Assembly (NCBI RefSeq): GCF_008933955.1
Contig: NZ_WBXO01000001.1
Location: 186,001-250,000, forward strand
DNA length: 64,000 bases
Direction of reading: 5' to 3'
Source: Heliorestis acidaminivorans
Lineage (GTDB): Bacteria; Bacillota; Desulfitobacteriia; Heliobacteriales; Heliobacteriaceae
The notes beneath the pieces are model-generated. The model was not told the origin of the DNA, made no database searches, and saw nothing but the letters and a program-made list of their open reading frames with translations. This document shows, piece by piece, positions 27,712-35,683 of the stretch. Position numbers and translations under genes: made by a program. The stretch's first letter is position 1. Each line of letters begins with the position of its first letter.

Positions 27712-29157
27712 ATGCACGATATCTTTCCTTTAATGACTGTTATATTAGTATACTTCCTTTACGGTCTTGCTTTTTTTTCTATGGGTTTGTTTATTTTTGC
27801 TTTACGTATTAGATTCGGTAATCTTACCCTAGCTAAACCTCTTTTATGGTTAGGACTTTTTGGTATAGTTCATGGTTTTGCTGAATGGGGTATGATGTTT
27901 ATTTCCATTCAGGAGGTCTACCGAGTCGCTTTTGAGTTGCTTTATTATCAAAGAGTTGTGGAGATTTTTTTTATTGCTCTTTCTTTCGCTTTTCTTTTAC
28001 AGTTTTCGGTAAGCCTTCATGTTCATACACAAGGCGGTTCGCCCAAACTGCATTTGCTATCTATTTCTCTCTTTTTGCTATGGCTTTTGATATTTCTTTT
28101 CTTTCGATATTTAATACCAACGGATAATCCTTTCTGGTGGATTCGTTTTAGTGAGATAGGGTCACGTTATCTACTAGCTTTACCGGGAGCAATCTGGGCA
28201 GGTCTTGTCATTTTGCAACAAAAAACAGAATGGGAACAAATAGTTCGTAGAAAGCTAAGCTTTCATGTTTATGGGGCCGCTCTTGCTTTTTTACTCTATG
28301 GTTTTGTAGGAGGTCTTGTTGTTCCTCCTGCACCTTTTTTTCCTGCTTCTGTAATCAACACGCAAATTTTTTATGAAATTTTTCGTATTCCTGTCCCGAT
28401 CTTCCGAGCTTTTTGTGGATTAGCTATGGCTTATTTTACGATCCATATTCTCAGTCTCTTTAACGCTGAGATGCACCGTCGTCTTGACGAAGCAGAACGC
28501 AAGCAAACTTTATCGTCAGAGCGAGAGAGGATTAGTCAAAATCTTCATGACGGTGTGATTCAAAATCTTTATGGTATTGGCTTAGTGTTAGAAAACACTC
28601 GTTATCTATTGGAGGAAAAGGAAAAAGAAAAGATAGCTCAGGAAAGCTTAGATCGTGTCATGGGTCACCTCAATTCTATTATTGTAGAGATTAGACTTTT
28701 TGTACATGATTTGAGACCTCTTCGCATTATAAAAGGAACTTTAATAGATATTATTGAAGAACGGCTCATGTTTTTTCGAAAGGCTTCTTCTCTTTCTATA
28801 AGGTATAAAATTTTAGGTGCAGAGCCTACCTTTTTATCAACGCAGTTAAAAGAAAATATTCTGCTGATTGTCAATGAGTCGATTACTAATGTGCTTCGTC
28901 ATGCTAAAGCAAGTGAGATAAATGTTATGATCGCCTTTGGTGATGAAATCCACTTGCAAATTCAAGATGATGGTGTTGGTATTCCTTCCAAACAGCGACT
29001 TGGCTTTGGAATTACTTCTATGGAAGAACGGGCTTTACGCCTTGGAGGTCATTTAGAAGTTATATCACCACCAGAAGGTGGCACATTAATAGAAGCTTTT
29101 TTCCCTTATCGGGATGGAAAGGAGTCCAAAAGTGATTCGCGTCATGATAGTAGATGA
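27712..29157 (+). CDS. Membrane sensor histidine kinase, NarX/DegS-type (HisKA_3)
   Basis: The N-terminal half has about six to seven hydrophobic helices (to residue ~250). It is followed by a HisKA_3 dimerisation domain with His279 in RISQNLHDGVIQNLYG and a HATPase with NESITNVLRHAKAS and DDGVGI. This is the kinase class that pairs with LuxR-type regulators. The regulator gene overlaps its 3' end by 26 bases. The pair is convergent with the cytochrome operon that follows, so control of respiration is plausible but unproven. GAAGGAG precedes the ATG. Confidence 0.9.
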   Translation: MHDIFPLMTVILVYFLYGLAFFSMGLFIFALRIRFGNLTLAKPLLWLGLFGIVHGFAEWGMMFISIQEVYRVAFELLYYQRVVEIFFIALSFAFLLQFSVSLHVHTQGGSPKLHLLSISLFLLWLLIFLFFRYLIPTDNPFWWIRFSEIGSRYLLALPGAIWAGLVILQQKTEWEQIVRRKLSFHVYGAALAFLLYGFVGGLVVPPAPFFPASVINTQIFYEIFRIPVPIFRAFCGLAMAYFTIHILSLFNAEMHRRLDEAERKQTLSSERERISQNLHDGVIQNLYGIGLVLENTRYLLEEKEKEKIAQESLDRVMGHLNSIIVEIRLFVHDLRPLRIIKGTLIDIIEERLMFFRKASSLSIRYKILGAEPTFLSTQLKENILLIVNESITNVLRHAKASEINVMIAFGDEIHLQIQDDGVGIPSKQRLGFGITSMEERALRLGGHLEVISPPEGGTLIEAFFPYRDGKESKSDSRHDSR

Positions 29158-29776
29158 TCACGAAATTGTTCGACTTGGTTTAACTTCCTTACTAAATCGT
29201 GTTCCTCACATTACTGTTGTTGCTGAGGCAAATAATGGTGATCTGGCTTGCATGGAAGCTGAACAAGCTATTCCTGATGTGATTGTTATGGATATACGCA
29301 TGCCTGGAAAGTCAGGTATTGAAGCCTGTCGTGAAATATTAGATAAGCAACCTCAGATTAAAGTATTAATGCTTACTTCTTATGCTGATGAAGATGCTGT
29401 AGCCGCTTCAATTATGGCCGGTGCTAAAGGTTATGTGTTAAAGCAGATTGGAAGTCAAGGTCTTATCGAGGCAATTGAAAAAGTAATGCAAGGTGAATCT
29501 TTGATTCCACCAGAAATGATTGTTAAAGTTTGGAATCGCCTTAGAGGTGAAAAAGGACAAATTGAATCGCTTACCGATAAAGAGAAAGTGATTTTGGCTT
29601 TAATTGGTCAAGGTAAGACAAACAAAGAAATTGCCAAGGAAGTTTTTCTTGGCGAAAAAACGGTACGTAATTATGTAAGTAATATTTTACAGAAGCTAAA
29701 CTTTTCTCACCGGTCACAAGCGGCTGTCTACGCAGTAAAAAACAAGCTTGATAAAGTTGAAAAAGACAACCCTTAA
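29132..29776 (+). CDS. NarL/LuxR-family response regulator
   Basis: A 214-residue regulator. Its receiver has the acidic pair DDH near residue 9 and the phospho-acceptor Asp54 in VVIVMDIRMPGK-like context (VIVMDIRMPG). The C-terminal LuxR helix-turn-helix reads LTDKEKVILALIGQGKTNKEIA. I chose GTG at 29132 since AAAGGAGT is six bases upstream. The longer frame starting at 29114 would contain that site. It overlaps the kinase gene by 26 bases, which couples translation. Confidence 0.9.
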   Translation: MIRVMIVDDHEIVRLGLTSLLNRVPHITVVAEANNGDLACMEAEQAIPDVIVMDIRMPGKSGIEACREILDKQPQIKVLMLTSYADEDAVAASIMAGAKGYVLKQIGSQGLIEAIEKVMQGESLIPPEMIVKVWNRLRGEKGQIESLTDKEKVILALIGQGKTNKEIAKEVFLGEKTVRNYVSNILQKLNFSHRSQAAVYAVKNKLDKVEKDNP

Positions 29777-29793
29777 TTATAAGGGCTGTCTTT
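29762..29793 (+). terminator. Terminator overlapping the regulator's 3' end
   Basis: Stem AAAGACAACCCTT / AAGGGCTGTCTTT (one mismatch), spanning the stop codon of the response-regulator gene. The T-tract is short. Confidence 0.6.
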
Positions 29794-29829
29794 CCTACTA
29801 ATATCTATTGTTTCTGACAATGAATGTTG

Positions 29830-31338
29830 TTAGTGAACTTTCCATGGTTCTGGACCAGTATAAGTCTGTCTTCCTTTAGCGTAGCTATTCTTTTCCCAAG
29901 GCCAGATAGATTCCCAGCTCTTGGGGTCTTTGAGGTCTGTGGCGTCTTTTCGAACTGCCCATACGTATTGTTCTGGAGTTAAACCGAAAGCGCGACCTTC
30001 TTCATCATAGTTAAAGACGTGCTGTTTAGTACCACTGCGACCACCTAAACTGCCCCAGTTGTCAAAACCATAAGATGGCCAACCTTCTGCTCCGTTAAGT
30101 ACAGACATAAAATCTTCACTTCGTGAGCCATGACAGGTGAAACAAGTCATTTCTGGCTTTACATAAGTCTGGGGAAAATCGATATTAGTACCAACTCGAT
30201 GGGCATTGTGACAATCAAAGCAGGCTAATCGTGCATGATTACTTCGTGGACCGTTGATGTAGTAGCTAAGCATGATATCCATATCTTGTTGGTGACCCCG
30301 TCGACCTTTGCCATCAGGTGCGACGTTTCTATTGCCTGTTCCCCAGGCTGGTCGAACGTAAGACATGACATCTTCATAAGTATGCTCTCCTAGGACTAAG
30401 CCACGATTATCGTTAGCACCGTTGCCGTACATAGTATTTGTACTTGTTCTAGTATGACATTGCTGACAGACTAGTAAACGCTGTTCTGTTTCTTCAATCG
30501 TTCTTGGATTGATAATATTACCAGCAATTGGATCGTTGACGTGTGCTTGTCCAGGTCCATGACAGCTTTCACAAGAAACGCGAATATCAGCTACGAAGAT
30601 GTCACGTAAGTCTTCACGCTCTCCTGCTACGAAGTCTGCTTTAGCTTGATTCCAGGCGTCAGGGTCAAAGCCAGTGGTATGACAGCTAATGCAACGTTCT
30701 TGCCAGGAACGAAATTCACCATAATTGTTATTATTGAGGCTTCCTTCTTTGGGCCTTGTCTCAATAGCTAAGAATTTGTAACCAGCTCTTTCTTTGTTAC
30801 CAGGAAATTCTACTACTACCGATTTATCAATTGTCCAGGAGATGCCTCCATCTTCTGTTGTCTGCAGATAAGCTTGTCTAGGCTCACCATCATAGTAAGT
30901 CATGTAACGTTGTTTGTAAGTTTTGCCAATTATAAAGTCTACATCTTCCCAGGCTACTTTTTCTACAGCTACATAGTTGGTGTTGTTATCTTTTTTGTCT
31001 AGAATCATATATGTTTCCAGACTATCCCACTCTTGAATAACCCAGTCATAGATATCATTATTATAGGCTGTGTCAAAAGAAGGTCCCCACAGAGCTTTTT
31101 GGGTATGCCAGGAGTCTTCCCAATTTTTATGTTCGTTTACGTGACAGACGATACATTCGTCAGGACCTACAAAACCTTCTTTGCCCTTCATTGCAAGCGG
31201 TGTCCCGTGAATTTCTCCTATGTCCATGGTAACAACCGTTGATGTAGCAAGAGAACCAACACCACAAGCTGTAAGGACAAGTCCTAGGGCAACTACGATA
31301 AAAGCGACAAGAACGATTTTTTTACTGTTCTTATCCAC
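29830..31338 (-). CDS. Hexaheme c-type cytochrome lipoprotein
   Basis: A 502-residue exported multiheme cytochrome. The N-terminus is a lipoprotein signal with lipobox LTAC, so the mature protein would be lipid-anchored outside the membrane. Six CxxCH haem-binding motifs are visible in order: CIVCH, CISCH, CESCH, CQQCH, CFDCH and CFTCH. The spacing resembles cytochrome c554-like proteins, but the catalytic role, if any, is not evident. It is the last gene of a three-gene unit with an NrfD-type quinol-side membrane protein and a ferredoxin-like subunit, so it probably receives or passes electrons at the outer face. The GTG start has AGGAGG eight bases upstream. Confidence 0.9.
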   Translation of the reverse strand: MDKNSKKIVLVAFIVVALGLVLTACGVGSLATSTVVTMDIGEIHGTPLAMKGKEGFVGPDECIVCHVNEHKNWEDSWHTQKALWGPSFDTAYNNDIYDWVIQEWDSLETYMILDKKDNNTNYVAVEKVAWEDVDFIIGKTYKQRYMTYYDGEPRQAYLQTTEDGGISWTIDKSVVVEFPGNKERAGYKFLAIETRPKEGSLNNNNYGEFRSWQERCISCHTTGFDPDAWNQAKADFVAGEREDLRDIFVADIRVSCESCHGPGQAHVNDPIAGNIINPRTIEETEQRLLVCQQCHTRTSTNTMYGNGANDNRGLVLGEHTYEDVMSYVRPAWGTGNRNVAPDGKGRRGHQQDMDIMLSYYINGPRSNHARLACFDCHNAHRVGTNIDFPQTYVKPEMTCFTCHGSRSEDFMSVLNGAEGWPSYGFDNWGSLGGRSGTKQHVFNYDEEGRAFGLTPEQYVWAVRKDATDLKDPKSWESIWPWEKNSYAKGRQTYTGPEPWKVH

Positions 31339-31363
31339 GGTAACGCCTCCTTTCTATTGATTG

Positions 31364-32245
31364 TTACATCAGTAATGTGCCAGACCAAGCTGGTATGGCC
31401 GCCGCAATAATTAAGTAGCGAAGGGAAAACCCGCCAAGGACAACAGCAATGTCGCCTGATAGCACTAAGTTGTGAGATAGCTTGTTCTCGCGGAAAGTGT
31501 TATGGGCAAAGATGGCCAGTGGTGCTATTAAGCCAATTAAGAAGAAAATTATCCAGAAGAAAGGCGCTAACGAACCTATTATGATGTTTTGGGCTGATTG
31601 TTGGGCTACTAGACCTTTGAATCCACTGATAGCCATAGCTAGAAAAACAAATAGAAGAATACTTTCAGCGGCGATAATGTAAAAGTGGGCTTTGTCTACT
31701 TTAGTTGTTTCTACTTTTACTTTTTTCAGATAGTGAGCCAGTAACATGGAAGCTGAAAGTCCTGTAGACATGGCTGAGGCAAGGAAAATGAGGGGAATTA
31801 AGTGGTTATTCCATAGGGGTACAGCTTTAATCACAGAGAGGAGAAAGCCTGTATAAACGGCTGTAGCAATTGCTAGGAAAGCACCTAGCGACAACAAGTA
31901 TTTTGGAGCTTCTATGTTTTTCCAATGTAAGTATAAGTGAAGCGTAGCTACGACTACAAAGAGCGATAGAATTACAAATCCCCAGGTCATAACTGAAGAT
32001 AAGTTCATAAGCATTCCAGGAATAAGCCAAGGTTTTAGTAATCCTTGCCCTAAGTCAAAAACTAATAAAACACAACCGATAGCAACGGCTGGTGCTGATA
32101 TTAGATAACCTGCTTTTGCTAGTCCTGGTATAGTACCAAAATAGCCTTTCTCTGCTCCATAGGCTGTCAGGTATGCACCTGCACCTAAGCCACCAAGAAA
32201 GAGATAGACTACGACAAGCATTCCCCAAGGCGCTGATTGTTCCAT
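31364..32245 (-). CDS. nrfD: NrfD/PsrC-type membrane subunit
   Basis: A 293-residue polytopic protein with eight or more hydrophobic helices. It is of the NrfD/PsrC family, which exchanges electrons between the quinone pool and a peripheral ferredoxin subunit. It starts MEQSAPWGMLVVVYLFLGG, typical for the family. I chose the ATG at 32245 because AAAGGAGG ends eight bases earlier; a GTG nine bases further upstream lies within that site. It sits between the ferredoxin gene (35 bases) and the cytochrome gene (25 bases), one operon. Confidence 0.87.
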   Translation of the reverse strand: MEQSAPWGMLVVVYLFLGGLGAGAYLTAYGAEKGYFGTIPGLAKAGYLISAPAVAIGCVLLVFDLGQGLLKPWLIPGMLMNLSSVMTWGFVILSLFVVVATLHLYLHWKNIEAPKYLLSLGAFLAIATAVYTGFLLSVIKAVPLWNNHLIPLIFLASAMSTGLSASMLLAHYLKKVKVETTKVDKAHFYIIAAESILLFVFLAMAISGFKGLVAQQSAQNIIIGSLAPFFWIIFFLIGLIAPLAIFAHNTFRENKLSHNLVLSGDIAVVLGGFSLRYLIIAAAIPAWSGTLLM

Positions 32246-32280
32246 CGGAAACACCTCCTTTTAGGTTTGGCAGGATGGTC

Positions 32281-32982
32281 TTACTTTGGTAAAGCTCTTT
32301 TGGGAACGATGATAATTGAAGGTTTACCTACTATAGATGGATTGGGTAGATTGCCAACTTGTTGAATCGTTCCTACTCTTCTTTTCAAGAAATCTAGTTC
32401 TCCCATTTGCAGAGCTCCTGTGGGGCACTTATCAACACAAATTGGGATTTCGCCTTGATCTTGTCGTTCATAACAGAAGTGACATTTACTGACCGTTTTA
32501 GTTTCTTCTCCGTAAGAAAGGGCTTGATAAGGACAAGCATAGAGACAATACTTACAGCCAACGCACTTTCCTTGGTCTTGAACGACAATACCGTCTTCTT
32601 TTCTTTTACTGTAAGCTTTAACAGGACAAACAGAAGCACAAGCAGGTTTAGCACAATGGTTACAGCTTATGGATAATAAGGTTTTATCTCGAGGCATCTT
32701 AGCGCCTTTGGTGGAGGGATCTTGAATAACTTTACGCCATTCAACACCTTTTTCCCAGTTATTAGCTTGCTTACAGCTCCTTGCGCAAAGTTTACATCCA
32801 GTACAACGGTTCTGATCAAAGAGAAAGCTCAATTGTAGACCTTCCTCTCGGTTCTGTGAGGCATTGGCATGACGGGGATGTATCTTTTGTGGAAGACTTC
32901 CTTCCACGGTAGCTAAGGCTAAGCCAATCCCTGTGAGGAAACATGCTTTAAGAGCTTTGCGACGACTAGTTGGAATCTCCAT
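32281..32982 (-). CDS. Tat-exported 4x[4Fe-4S] ferredoxin subunit (NrfC/PsrB type)
   Basis: A 233-residue iron-sulfur protein. The N-terminus TSRRKALKACFLTGIGLALA is a twin-arginine signal, so the protein is folded before export. Four cysteine clusters follow, as in NrfC, PsrB and DmsB: CTGCKLCARSC, CNHCAKPACASVCP, CVGCKYCLYACP and CHFCYERQ...CVDKCP. It probably conducts electrons between NrfD and the multiheme cytochrome. It is first in the operon. The upstream 150 bases carry Rex-like and CRP/FNR-like palindromes. Confidence 0.88.
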   Translation of the reverse strand: MEIPTSRRKALKACFLTGIGLALATVEGSLPQKIHPRHANASQNREEGLQLSFLFDQNRCTGCKLCARSCKQANNWEKGVEWRKVIQDPSTKGAKMPRDKTLLSISCNHCAKPACASVCPVKAYSKRKEDGIVVQDQGKCVGCKYCLYACPYQALSYGEETKTVSKCHFCYERQDQGEIPICVDKCPTGALQMGELDFLKRRVGTIQQVGNLPNPSIVGKPSIIIVPKRALPK

Positions 32983-33049
32983 TTTCTTTCACGTCCTTTC
33001 TGAGCTTGATCTCATTTACCTTAACAACATTATCGCTGATCACACAACT

Positions 33050-33067
33050 TTGTGATAAGTTGCACAT
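33050..33067. promoter_or_regulatory. Rex-like operator candidate
   Basis: An 18-base element, TTGTGA at its left end and CACA at 33063-33066, matches the Rex consensus TTGTGAA-N4-TTCACAA at 11 of 14 defined positions. It overlaps another inverted repeat (CAACTT-N6-AAGTTG, 33045-33062). It is in the divergent region before the cytochrome operon. Rex senses NADH/NAD+ in Firmicutes. Confidence 0.35.
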
Positions 33068-33080
33068 GACCTTTTGTGAA

Positions 33081-33096
33081 AGTGACATTTGTCACA
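33081..33096. promoter_or_regulatory. CRP/FNR-family operator-like palindrome
   Basis: AGTGA CATTTG TCACA matches TGTGA-N6-TCACA at nine of ten defined positions. It is ~100 bases upstream of the ferredoxin start on one side and ~100 bases upstream of the acyltransferase start on the other. Confidence 0.45.
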
Positions 33097-33196
33097 TTGC
33101 TATCTTCGTCGGTATATTAAGTTGTAATAATTAGTGATTCTTTCTCTTGCCTTCTTTTGTTATACTTATCCTAACAATTTAAGAGGGGGGTCGTTT

Positions 33197-35311
33197 GTGA
33201 ATTCCATACCAAGCTATTACCATAATTTTTTGTTTCGTCTATTCCCACCTAAGTTAATTAACTTAGATCGCATTAAAAGTAGTAACAATAGTAACAAGCC
33301 CCTTATAGTTATGGCAAATCATTTTTCCCCCTTAGATGCTCTTTTATTGGCTATGTTTTTACCGCAAGATTTTGTTTTTCTAGTTAATAAAAATAGAGTA
33401 TCTTCTTATCAAGAAGCTTTTCGCCTTCGCAAACATATGACTTTTGAGTTAGATAATCCCAACTCTTTGCGTGAAGTTATGAAGAAGATCAAAGAAGGAA
33501 CAAATGTTATTGTTTTTCCTGAAGATCGCCCTTCGATGACTAATGGATTGCTCAAAATTTATGAGCCCTATGCTTATATTGCCTTAAAAACAGGCGCTAC
33601 CATTTATCCTATTGGAATTGAAGGAACGCAGTTTACTCCTTATACTTGCTTAGACGATAAACTACCACAACATAGTTTTCCTGAAATTACGATTTATGTA
33701 GATGAGGCTTTTTCACTTTCTGAAGATGGTAAAAGTTCAAAAAATCAAAAAGATTTAGCTACAAGAAAAATTTCTCAAGCTCTCTTACGAGCTACTTTTT
33801 GCGCTCGTCATCGCCAGGGTATAAATCTTTTTGACGAACTACTGCGTACAGCAACTATCTATGGCTATAATCGTCAAATTATTGAAGACATCAGTCAAAA
33901 AGCTACTTACAAAAACCTGCTTATGGGTGCTTATGCTTTAGGTGATAAATTAAAAAAACTCTTCCCCACTGAGGAAAGAGTTGGTCTTTTATTGCCTAAT
34001 TCAATAGGTCATGTCATTACTTTATTTGCACTTTTTCGTCAAAACATTACACCTGCTATATTAAACTTCACTATGGGCCCACAAGGGTTACTTGATTGCT
34101 GTGAAACTGCCGAGCTTAAAACTATTCTTACTTCTAAGCTTTTTGTGGAAAAAGCAGAGTTAAGTGCTCTTATTGATAAGCTTTCTGAAAAAGTAAATAT
34201 TGTTTATCTTGAAGATGTGAAATCTTCTATTAGTATTACTGAAAAGTTGCAAGCCTTAAGCTCTTATGTTCAAAAACGTAAAGCTGTGCAGGGTAAGAAT
34301 CAGCTAATTCTGTTTACATCAGGTAGCGAAAGTAAGCCCAAAGGCGTTATTCTTCGTCATGATAATATTCGGGCTAATCTACTGCAAGCTGTTGGTGTTG
34401 TTGATCTTACGGCAAAAGATACTTTGCTAAATCCTTTACCTATGTTTCATAGTTTTGGTTTGCAAGGTGCTTTTATTCCTTTGCTAACAGGTCTTAATCT
34501 TTATCTCTATCCCACTCCTCTTCATTACAAGGCCATTCCCGAAATAGCTTATAACATTAAGGCCACCATACTTTTTGCTACTGCTACTTTTCTTCATGGT
34601 TATCTTCAAAATGGCCATCCCTTTGATTTTCAAGCTATGCGTTATTTCATTGTCGGTGGCGAAAAGCTAAAAGAAGAAACTCGTCGACTCAGCCTTGATA
34701 AGTATGGCTTGCGACCTCTTGAAGGCTACGGTTGTACGGAAGCTTCTCCATTTATTAGCATTAACACACCAATCTATTATAAAGCTGGTTCTGTTGGCTA
34801 TTTTCTTCCCCATATTGATTATCGCTTAGAACCTATAGAAGGTATTGAAAAAGGTGGCAAGTTATTTGTCCGAGGTCCTAATGTAATGGAAGGTTATCTG
34901 CTTCACGGTAAAGGTTTTGTTCCTGCCGAAGAATGGTATGATTGTGGTGATCTAGTTGATATTGACGCAGATGGTTTTATGTCCATTTTGTCGCGAGTAA
35001 AACGCTTTGCCAAGCTAGGTGGAGAAATGGTTTCCTTGAATCTAGTAGAAGAACTTGTAGCAACATGCTTAGATACAACTGAAGTAGCTACTATTCGTAC
35101 TAGCGGTGGTCGTAAGGGTGAAGAGATCGTGCTATTTACAACTTCTCCTCAAGCTACTATAGGCTTACTGCGAGATTATATTGTAAAAGCAGGCCACTCT
35201 CCTTTAATGGTGCCTTCTAAGATTGTTCAATTAGAAAGCATTCCTCTGCTTGGTAGTGGCAAAACCGATTATGTAAGCTTACAAAAGAACTACGCTGAAG
35301 GACTCTATTAA
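33197..35311 (+). CDS. Bifunctional acyltransferase / acyl-ACP (acyl-CoA) synthetase, Aas-like
   Basis: A 704-residue fusion. The N-terminal PlsC-type acyltransferase has the HX4D motif NHFSPLDA and the later blocks FPEDRPS and YPIGIEGT. The C-terminal half is an AMP-binding enzyme with P-loop LFTSGSESKPKGV and GYGCTEASP. The layout matches E. coli Aas, which re-acylates lyso-phospholipids after activating fatty acids on ACP. I chose GTG at 33197, six bases after GAGGGGGG. The open frame begins at 33134 but no ribosome site supports that. It is divergent from the cytochrome operon. Confidence 0.83.
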   Translation: MNSIPSYYHNFLFRLFPPKLINLDRIKSSNNSNKPLIVMANHFSPLDALLLAMFLPQDFVFLVNKNRVSSYQEAFRLRKHMTFELDNPNSLREVMKKIKEGTNVIVFPEDRPSMTNGLLKIYEPYAYIALKTGATIYPIGIEGTQFTPYTCLDDKLPQHSFPEITIYVDEAFSLSEDGKSSKNQKDLATRKISQALLRATFCARHRQGINLFDELLRTATIYGYNRQIIEDISQKATYKNLLMGAYALGDKLKKLFPTEERVGLLLPNSIGHVITLFALFRQNITPAILNFTMGPQGLLDCCETAELKTILTSKLFVEKAELSALIDKLSEKVNIVYLEDVKSSISITEKLQALSSYVQKRKAVQGKNQLILFTSGSESKPKGVILRHDNIRANLLQAVGVVDLTAKDTLLNPLPMFHSFGLQGAFIPLLTGLNLYLYPTPLHYKAIPEIAYNIKATILFATATFLHGYLQNGHPFDFQAMRYFIVGGEKLKEETRRLSLDKYGLRPLEGYGCTEASPFISINTPIYYKAGSVGYFLPHIDYRLEPIEGIEKGGKLFVRGPNVMEGYLLHGKGFVPAEEWYDCGDLVDIDADGFMSILSRVKRFAKLGGEMVSLNLVEELVATCLDTTEVATIRTSGGRKGEEIVLFTTSPQATIGLLRDYIVKAGHSPLMVPSKIVQLESIPLLGSGKTDYVSLQKNYAEGLY

Positions 35312-35360
35312 TAAAGGGCTTCAATAGAGGCTTTGAGGGAAAAGTTATTAAAGAACAATA

Positions 35361-35400
35361 AAAAAGGAACAGTGATTAACTCACTGTTCCTTTTCTTTTT
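35361..35400. terminator. Bidirectional intrinsic terminator
   Basis: Stem AAAAGGAACAGTGA / TCACTGTTCCTTTT with five-base loop. The plus strand exits into a T-rich run after the acyl synthetase gene, and the minus strand exits into TTTTTT after the 6S RNA. Confidence 0.85.
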
Positions 35401-35403
35401 TTG

Positions 35404-35583
35404 AGAAGGCCCGCCTATGCCGTTGCCACCAAGGTTTTAAAACCTGCCTCTCGCAGGTGGGCGCCTCACAGATGTCTTAGTCTTCCTACTCGTAGCAGGT
35501 CTGACTGCAACAACTAGATATTGGCTCCCGTTTGTATAATGTAGGTTAAAACACAAAGGGGCTGACGCACACGGCAGGCAAAT
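35404..35583 (-). ncRNA. ssrS: 6S RNA (ssrS)
   Basis: This 180-base element lies in a 372-base stretch without protein genes. Its 5' end GCCTGCCGTGTGC can pair with the 3' end GGCATAGGCGGGC, closing a long rod. It contains GGGAGCCAATATC, resembling the GAGCCGATATT motif of proteobacterial 6S RNA, and GAGGCGCCCACCTG in the 3' half, with size as expected. 6S RNA mimics an open promoter and sequesters RNA polymerase holoenzyme. A TATAAT box lies just upstream, and the shared terminator follows. The exact 5' end may be ~30 bases further upstream (near 35612). Confidence 0.75.
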
Positions 35584-35618
35584 CATCAATAATCTCTACA
35601 TCATCTTTGCTTGTCGTA

Positions 35619-35624
35619 ATTATA
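35619..35624 (-). promoter_or_regulatory. Probable -10 box of 6S RNA
   Basis: TATAAT on the minus strand, preceded by only a weak -35. It predicts transcription from about 35612 into the 6S element. Confidence 0.5.
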
Positions 35625-35683
35625 ACATGTTCATTATCTCGGTGCACTGGTAATGTTTTGGAAAGTGCTCTAATTATCTTTGC

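Noticed and set aside
32394-32676. Two ORFs within the ferredoxin gene (86 aa minus, 89 aa plus)
   Set aside because: Alternative frames of a gene with four canonical Fe-S cysteine clusters.
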